Shown here: in pieces, positions 56,846 through 64,000 of the stretch
How the letters are laid out: each line of letters opens with the position of its first letter
Position numbering within the stretch: position 1 is the stretch's first letter
Assembly (NCBI GenBank): GCA_023846275.1
Contig: JAIUJO010000165.1
Location: forward strand, 1,076,001-1,140,000
Source of the DNA: Vanilla planifolia
Taxonomy: Eukaryota > Streptophyta > Magnoliopsida > Asparagales > Orchidaceae
Direction of reading: 5' to 3'
Length of the DNA stretch: 64,000 bases
Notes under the pieces: generated by a model
Seen by the model: only the letters and a program-made list of their open reading frames with translations
What the model was told of the DNA's origin: nothing
Databases searched by the model: none
Translations under genes and position numbers: made by a program

Positions 56846-57924
56846 TTATCTTGGAATGTAACTTTTGCATGTAATTTACATCATTTTTTTAAAAGTTTCA
56901 CAAAAATTTTGTTAAATTACAACATCACTCTAACGCTCCCATTGTGTGACTGCAACATCACTTTGATTTGGTTATACTACATTGCTCCTATTTATGTCAA
57001 TTTAGTTTTAATTTATGATTCCTTACCAACAAAATAATAATTTAAACTTTTTTATGATTTTTTGATTTATAATTTTGTATTTTTTCTCTATGAGGTTAAA
57101 TTAACACAAAAGACATACTTAAGCTCATCTAAATGAGCTGTATCTAATTAAATATTTAAATTTATTTTCCTAATATATATTATTTTTGAAACATTGGGTA
57201 TACTATATGAGATATTTTGACACATACATGATACAACAATCAAGGATTTTACACTAATTCACCTTAATACCTTTGAATGTAACATTACAAAATAATTTAT
57301 CTCTTATCATGAGATGTTTTACTTTTATTTAGCTATATTACTATGTTGCTCTAAATCTCTGCTTATGTAATCTTTACATTGCCTTGATTTGAATATCTTG
57401 AAATACAACTTACCTTTGTTTAGTTTTGGTATATATTTACTTAATATAAAAAATAATAATTTATTATTATTTAAGTTGGATTACTTAGGTAATTTGTAGC
57501 AAATCTTAATGAGTTGTGATCTTACAAGACAAATGTCATCAAAGTCAAATGAATGAACTTTATCAAATTAAAGACTCTTGATTATATTTTAAATATTTTA
57601 TTTTTTAGGATTTGGCACACTTTGTGAAACATGATGACTTTTACTTGATTTGATGATCGAGGATGATGCCGTCAATCCTTTTCATAGCTTGAAATGCAAG
57701 TTTCATGTATAGCTTATCTCATTTTCAAATATTTCCCTTAGATTTTTTTACATTATAATTAAATAAAAATTCTATTCTTATGTGACAATCATTTTGTTAT
57801 GATTTGATTATTACATTACTTTAATTTATCTCTTTTTAGCATTGATATATTTTTACTTTATATTAAAATAATAAATTTTTATTATTTATTCTTATTTATT
57901 TCAGTAATTTATATTAATTCAAAA

Positions 57925-57990
57925 TTTTTAGTAATTCAAAATATTGGCAAGATATATTTGTCATTTTCATTCAGAATTTTCTCTTAGACA
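57925..57990 (+). repeat. Partial monomer joint
   Basis: AATTCAAAATTTTTAGTAAT is followed by AAGATATATTTGTCATTTTC and TTTTAATGAAACTCAAAGTC. The monomer jumps from the AATTCC block to the region just before ATGAAACTCTAA, which leaves a partial unit of about 220 bp between two full ones. Confidence 0.5.
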
Positions 57991-60900
57991 TATATTTTAA
58001 TGAAACTCAAAGTCTCTTATTTGTAACTTTCTCATTGCTTAGAATTGGTTATATTATATTATTTCAATTTATCACACTGTTTCTTCTATATCTTTATTAT
58101 AAGTAGTAAAATTATAATTTGCTATTATTTATGCAAACTTGCACTACTAATTTGTAATAATTCTAGGTGGGTTTTGATGAAAACAAAATACACATTGTTG
58201 GATTCATATCTAATTTAGAAACCAATGATGTTATACTTGATCATATTAAATAGTGGAATGCAACATTTCAATATAATTTACTACATTTCTTAAAAATTTA
58301 TAATTTGTTTTGTATGTAACACTAAATCATACATTGTGTCACCTTTTCATGTTGATTAGGTCATATTATATTACTTCAATTTTGCTAACTTTAGCATTAA
58401 TAATACATTTACTTAAAATTAAAAAATAAATTATTATCATTTATTAATATTTATTTTTGTTGTCTGAATTAATTCAAAAAAATCAGTTTCAAATCAAAAA
58501 AAACATCATTGAGCTCGTTTTGACAAGATCAATTAATTTAAATATTCATATTTTATATAATAAAATATTTTTATTTTTTGGCTTTTGGTACACCTAACGA
58601 GATGTTATGATTTGTACCTAATTTTATGGGAAAGATAGTTACACATGACCTCCTTCGCATCTCTGAATGCACTTTTTTCTCTACAGTTTATCTTATTTCT
58701 TTAAAATTTTGGTTTTGATTTAATTATATTGTGATGGAACTCTAATTTTTCTCAAATGTGACCTTTACATAACATTGATTTAGATATAGTAAATGGTTTC
58801 ATTTTCACTCATTTTAGTCTTCTTAAATATTAACATAGCATTTAATTAATAATTTATTACTATTCATGCTTTTTTAATCTTTAAATTCACAGTAATGCAA
58901 CAATAACTTTTATAGTTTGATGTTATTTTATTACTCTTCTTTAATTCATCTTATTTTACTTTTAATATAGATTTACATTACATTAAAATAATAACTCATC
59001 AATATTTAGTTTTAATTATTTTTGGAACTAATAATTAATTCGAAACAGGTAAGATGGAGAAAAAATAAATATCATTTGACTCTTCTTGATGAGCTCTGTG
59101 TTGTTAATTATACTTTTTTATATTTTTAAATATTTTATCATTTAAGGTCTTGACACATTTCAAAAATCATCTTGATTCGTTATTGATTTGATTACTGAGG
59201 ATGTTACGCTTGATCTTTTTAATATATTGGAATAAAATTTTCTTGTATAATTTATCTCATTTAATCAATTTGTTTTAATTCGATTTAGTTATCATATTAT
59301 TTACTTTTAATCTCCTCTTTTATGACCACTACATTGCTTTCATTTGGCTATATTATATCACTTCAGTTTTTCATAATTAAAATATATTTACTTTATATGT
59401 AAATATTAATTTATTATTTTTTTATGCTTATTTATTTTAATAGTTAAGGATAATTTTAAAATATGTCAAACAAAAAATTAACAAACGTTGTTAGGTTCTC
59501 CCGACAAGCTTTATCTTTATCAATACACATTTTTTTTATATATTTTGTTAAATATTTTATATTCTTGGGCTATTAAACTCTTTGTGAAACCTTCTAATTC
59601 AAAACAAATTTTATAATCATGGATATTTCACTAGATCTTCTTAGTAGCTTGGAATGTAATTTTTACGTTCTATTTATATCATTTTTTCAAGTTTGCACTT
59701 TTATTTGATTATATTTCTTATTAATACCAAATTTTCAATCATGTGACCTTTACATCACTTTGATTCCATAATATTAAGTCATTTCAAATTATCTAATTCA
59801 ATTTTAATTTATTTATGATAAACTAATAGAATTATAATTTATTATTATTATTGATTATTTAGGTTTTTTAATTCATAATTTTTCCAATAAAGCACTAATA
59901 CAGATGAGACAATTGTAGTTGAACTCAACTCAATGTCCACAATCTAATTAAATATTTTTTTAATTATTTTGTTTTCTTAAGTACTAAAATTTTTTTCAGA
60001 TATTTTGATTCATAACTTATTTGATTATGTTGGATTTTTTACTTGATCACCTTTGTTTGTTAAAATTAAGGTATTCTATGTTGATATGGTTATATTATAA
60101 TGGAACTACAATTATTGTCTTATGTGACCTTAAGATCACTATATTTTAGTTATGTTGTATTGCTTCAATATATCTCATTTAATCATTAACATATACTTCT
60201 TTGATATTAAAAATATAATATATTATTTTATTAGTTTATAATAATTCTAAATGATATCCAATGTTGATGAATTAAACCTCTCTATTTGGACATGATTTAT
60301 CAAATTAAATATTAATTTCTAAATTTATAATTATTTAATGTTTTGGAGTTAAGCATATTTATATAGTTATTTTTCTCATACCTAACTTGATGGTCAAAGA
60401 AGCTATTCCCATCTGATTAACATCTTGGAATGCAACTTTACCATAAAATTATCTCATTTTTTAAAAGTTTTTCATTTTCATATTTTTTTACTATGTTATT
60501 TTAAATCTCCTCTTACTAGACCTTTATATCTTTTTAATTTTGTTTTATTACATTCAGTCATATTTTCTCATTTGAATTTTAATATATATTTTCTAATTAT
60601 GTACATAATACTTTATTTTTAGTTTTTCTACTTTACTTTGGAAATTTGTTATACTTACAAATGTGGTCCAATAAAAAAATATTATTAGACTCATTTCAAT
60701 AAGCTACATAAAGTAAATAGCCTTTTATATTATTTTAAATATTTTATTTTCCAAGGTTTCATCAAGCTATTTAACGAATTTTATTTCAAACCTAATTTAA
60801 TGATCAAGAAAGTTACACTTGAGCTCCTTAATATCTTGGAATATAAAATTCCCAAATGATCTATCTTAACTTTTTAAACTTTTTACTTATATTTCATTAT

Positions 60901-61403
60901 ATTTTTATGTAACTTTTAATCTATTATCATGTGAAAATTACATTTACCAATTTTAGTTGTATTACTTTGCTTAAATGATTCTCATTGAGGCCTATATAAA
61001 AAAATATTTATTTTTAAAGTTTAAAAAACTTTACTTTCTTAACATTTGCAATTTGTACCAATCGAGGATGTTATATTAAATCTCCTTATTTCCTTTGAAT
61101 ACAATATTCATATACAATTTATCTCTTTCTTGGAAATCTTTCTCTTTCATTTATTCACAATACCATTAAGCTCTAGTTGCCATCTGTATCTTCTTCTACA
61201 ACTTATTCTTCTTCTTTTTCTTCTTCTTCACCTTCTCCTTCTATTTCTCCTTCTTCTTCTTCTTCTTCTTCTTCTTCTATTTCTACTTCTTCTTCTCCTC
61301 CTTTTTCTTCTTCTTCTTCTTCTTTTTCTTCTTTGTCTTTTTCTTCTTCTTCTTCATCGTCATCTTCTTCTTCATTTTCTTCTCCTTCTTCGTCATGTTT
61401 TCC

Positions 61404-61411
61404 TTCTTCTT

Positions 61412-61440
<29 letters not shown>
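61404..61440 (+). repeat. Pure TTC run, about 12 triplets
   Basis: An uninterrupted TTC run closed by TAGTG at 61441. It is one of the two longest perfect stretches in the tract, and perfect stretches are where length polymorphism would be expected. Confidence 0.9.
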
Positions 61441-61442
<2 letters not shown>

Positions 61443-61548
61443 GTGTTCTTCTTCTTCTTCATCATATTCTACTACTTCTTCTTCTACATATTCTTCTTCT
61501 TCTTCCTCCTCCTCTTCTTCTTCTTCTTATTCTTCTTCTTCTCTTTCT

Positions 61549-61557
<9 letters not shown>

Positions 61558-61600
<43 letters not shown>
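61558..61600 (+). repeat. Pure TTC run, about 14 triplets
   Basis: The longest uninterrupted TTC run I could find, bounded by TTCCTC on the left and ATTGTTC on the right. Confidence 0.85.
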
Positions 61601-61601
<1 letters not shown>

Positions 61602-62673
61602 TTGTTCTTCTTTTTCTTCTTCTAATTTTTCTTATCTTCTTCATCTTCTTCTTCATTTTCTCCTTCTTCTTCTATTTCATCTTCTTCTTCTATTACTTCT
61701 TGTCGTTCTTCTTCTTCTGCTGCCTCTACTTCTTATTCTTCCTCTTCACCTTTTTTTTTCTTATTCTTCTTTTTCTTCTACCAATTCAGATTCTTCTTCT
61801 TCTTATTATTCTTCTTCTACTTCTTCTACTTCTACTTCTTTTTCTTCTTCTCCTTCTTCTTCTTTCTCTTCGCCTTCTTCTTCTACATGCTCTTCTTCTT
61901 ACGCTACTTCTTCTACTTCTTCTTCTTCTTCATCATCTTCTTCTTTTTCCACTTCTTCTTACATCTTCTTTTTCTTATTCTTATTGTTCTTCCTCTTCTT
62001 CTTCTACTTCCTCTTCATCTTCTTCTTCATCTTGTTCTTCTTCTTCTTCTTCTTCTTCAACTTCCTCTTCATCTTTCTCTTCTTCTCCTTCTTCATCTTA
62101 TTCTCCCTCTTTTTCTTCTTCTTCTTGTTCTTCTTGTTTTCGTTCTTCTTCTTCTTCTTCTTCTTCTTTTTCTCCTTTTTCTTTTTCTTCTACTTCTTTT
62201 TCTTATTCAGCTTTTTCATCTTCTTCTTCTTCTTCTTCCTCATCTTCATATTCTTCTTCTACTTCTTCTTCTTCTTCTTTATCTCCTTCTTCTTCTTCTA
62301 CTTCTTCTTCTTCATCTTCATCTTCTTCTTCGACTTCTTCTTCTTGATCTTTTTCCTCTTCATCTTGATCTTTTTCTTCCTCTACTTCTTCCTCTTCTTC
62401 TCATTTTTCTTCCTCTTCTTCTACTTCCTCTTCTTCTTTTTCTTGTAATTCTACTTCTTCTTCTTCTTCTACTTCGACTTCTTCATCTTCTTCTTCTTCA
62501 TCAACTTCTTCTTCTTGATTGGATGTTCTTCTTCTTCTTCTTCTTCTTTTGCTTTTCCTACTTCTTCTTTGCCTTCTACTTCTTCTTCCTTCTCCTCTTC
62601 TTCTTCTACTTCTTCTTCTTCTTCTTTTTCTACATCATCTTCTACTTCTACTTCTTTTTCCTAATCTACTTCA

Positions 62674-62707
<34 letters not shown>

Positions 62708-63098
62708 TGGCTTCTTCTTCTTCTTCATCTCACTCTTCATCTTCCAATTCTTCTTTTTTTGTCCTTCTTCTTCTTTTTAATCTTCTTCTTCATCTTCTTC
62801 AACCACTTCTACTTCTTTTTCCTCTTCTTCTTCATCATCTTAAATATCATCATCATCTTTTTCCTCTTGTTTTTATTATTATTATTTTTCTTACTCTTCT
62901 TCTTCTTCTTCTACTCCTTCTTCTTCTTCTTGTTCTTCTACTTCTTCTTCTACTTCTTCTTCTCCTTCTTCTTATTCTTCTTCTTCTTCAACTTCTTCTT
63001 CCTCTTCCACTTCCTAATCTTCTTCTTCTTCTTTCTTCTTCTTCTTCTTCATCTTCTGCTTTTTCTTCTTCTTTGTCTTTTTCTTCAACTCGTTCTTC

Positions 63099-63129
<31 letters not shown>

Positions 63130-63373
63130 ACTACTACTATTTCTTCTTCTTCTTCTTCTTCTTCTTCCTATTCCTCTTCTTCCTCTTCATGTACTTCTTC
63201 TTCTTCATCTTCTTCTTCTTCTTCTTCTATTACGTCTTCTTCTTCTTCCACTTTTTTGTCTTCATGATAATCATCATCAACCCCTTCTTCTTCTTCGTCT
63301 TCCTCTTCTTATTATTCCTCTTCTTGTTGTTGTTCTTCTTCCTCTTCTTCTTCTTCTTTTTCCTTCTTCTTCA

Positions 63374-63404
<31 letters not shown>

Positions 63405-63840
63405 TTTCGTCTTCTACTTTTTTTTCTTCTTCTTCATCATCTTCTTCTCTCACTTCTTCTCCTTCATCCACTTCTTGTGCCTCTACTTCTTCTTCTTCTA
63501 CTTCTTCTTCTACTTCTTCATCTTCTTCTTCTTCTTTCGCTTCTTCTTCTTTTTCTTCTTCGTCTTCTTCTTCTACCTCTTCTTCTACTTCTTGAGCTTC
63601 TTCTTCTTAATCATCTTCTTCTTGTTTGACTTCATCTTATTCTTCTTCTTCCCTTTCTTCTTCTTATTCTTATTCTTATTCTTCTACCTCTTTTTCATTG
63701 TCTTCTTCATCTTCTTCCTCTCCTTCTTCTTCTTCTCCTTCTTCTTCATTTTCTCTTGCTTCTTCTTCTTCTTCGTCTTGTTTGTCCTCTTCTTCTTCTT
63801 CATCTTCATCTTCTTCGTGCTCTTCTTCTTCTAATTCATC

Positions 63841-63876
63841 TTACTATTATTGTTATTATTATTATTATTATTATTC
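63841..63876 (+). repeat. (ATT)n island inside the TTC tract
   Basis: TTACTATTATTG followed by eight or so ATT triplets interrupts the TTC repeat, which resumes at CTACTTCTTC. A smaller ATT patch lies at about 62873-62887. Slippage after a C-to-A type change in one triplet would produce this. Confidence 0.85.
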
Positions 63877-64000
63877 TACTTCTTCTTCTTCTTCTTCTTC
63901 GTCTCCTTCTTTTTCTCGTTCTTCTTCTTCATCATCATCTTCATCATCCTCTCTTCGTTTCTTCTTCTTCTTCTTCGTTCTCTTTATCATCATCAACTGC

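Larger units (their letters stand above)
21076..61178 (+). repeat. Satellite array, about 410-bp monomer, plus orientation, part 2
   Basis: The same monomer family resumes in the same orientation right after the plastid fragment and runs for about 40 kb, close to 97 monomers by estimate. Forty-two intervals between GAGCTCTATC-like landmarks from 43985 to 60990 average about 405 bp. Most lie between 380 and 430 bp, and shorter ones mark internal deletions. Clear GAGGATGTTA landmarks include 55085, 56580 and 59195. I found no orientation change in this part. Many frames of 60-90 codons occur on the plus strand, but they follow monomer phase, are rich in Phe, Leu, Ile and Tyr, and are broken in most monomers, so none is called a gene. 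No mobile element insertion could be recognised. Confidence 0.88.
61185..64000 (+). repeat. Long imperfect (TTC)n/(GAA)n microsatellite, open at window end
   Basis: At least 2.8 kb consists almost wholly of TTC triplets on the plus strand (GAA on the minus), with dispersed variants such as TTT, CTC, ACT, ATC and GTC. Phase shifts within the tract are frequent. The longest uninterrupted runs are about 37-42 bases. Poly-Leu, poly-Ser and poly-Phe frames of up to 433 codons on the plus strand, and poly-Lys, Glu and Arg frames on the minus, follow from the repeat and change identity at each phase shift. They are not called genes. The tract is pure pyrimidine over long stretches, a composition known to form triplex DNA (established for GAA/TTC repeats). 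Confidence 0.95.

Noticed and set aside
11880-61178. CRISPR-like regular spacing of repeats
   Set aside because: The repeated unit is about 410 bp with similarity along its whole length. There are no short identical repeats with unique spacers and no cas genes. It is a tandem satellite.
11880-61178. Centromere identity of the array
   Set aside because: A long AT-rich satellite is compatible with a centromere, but sequence alone cannot show CENH3 binding. The period is not a known centromeric one that I can name.
61046-62347. 433-codon plus-strand open frame rich in Leu, Ser and Phe
   Set aside because: It starts in the last satellite monomer and runs into TTC repeats. The residue type switches with each phase shift and there is no codon bias, domain or upstream gene structure. 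It is a translation of a microsatellite.
61887-63834. Several more long Leu/Ser/Phe frames and minus-strand Lys/Arg/Glu frames
   Set aside because: All are readings of the same TTC/GAA repeat in different frames and overlap one another. None has support as a gene.

Overview
This window looks like gene-free, strongly AT-rich nuclear DNA of a plant. The only sequence I can name as a gene is a 450-bp internal piece of the chloroplast gene psaB (photosystem I apoprotein), and it sits inside a long satellite array. That points to a plastid-to-nucleus transfer in a plant genome with large repeat blocks. I cannot name the species. I see no intact nuclear gene, tRNA, rRNA, CRISPR array or bacterial-type operon. 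The open frames in the satellite and in the microsatellite are by-products of AT-rich or TTC-repeat sequence.

Layout. (1) Bases 1-5815 look like the decayed remains of a Copia-type LTR retrotransposon on the minus strand. The signs are two LTR-like direct repeats (about 735-1010 and 5540-5812), a purine tract next to the left one, and two diverged copies of a segment (about 120-710 and 2075-2680) that reads on the minus strand like a gag zinc-knuckle region with stops and frameshifts. (2) Bases 5816-11880 are low-complexity AT-rich DNA with one tandem duplication of about 83 bp at 6615-6780. (3) From about 11880 to 61178 the window is one family of diverged satellite DNA with a monomer of about 405-420 bp. 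The first 4-5 monomers (11880-13777) run on the minus strand. At about 13777 the array flips head-to-head, and roughly 110-115 monomers then run on the plus strand. (4) The psaB fragment (20626-21075) interrupts the plus array and replaces only about 20-25 bp of one monomer. (5) From about 61185 to the window end lies at least 2.8 kb of imperfect (TTC)n/(GAA)n microsatellite, whose right end is not seen.

No genes work together here. The interest is structural: a large, old 410-bp satellite that I cannot match to a named family, its orientation switch, a plastid insertion with readable junctions, and an abrupt change into a very long GAA/TTC tract. All periods, unit counts and similarities were read by eye and are approximate.
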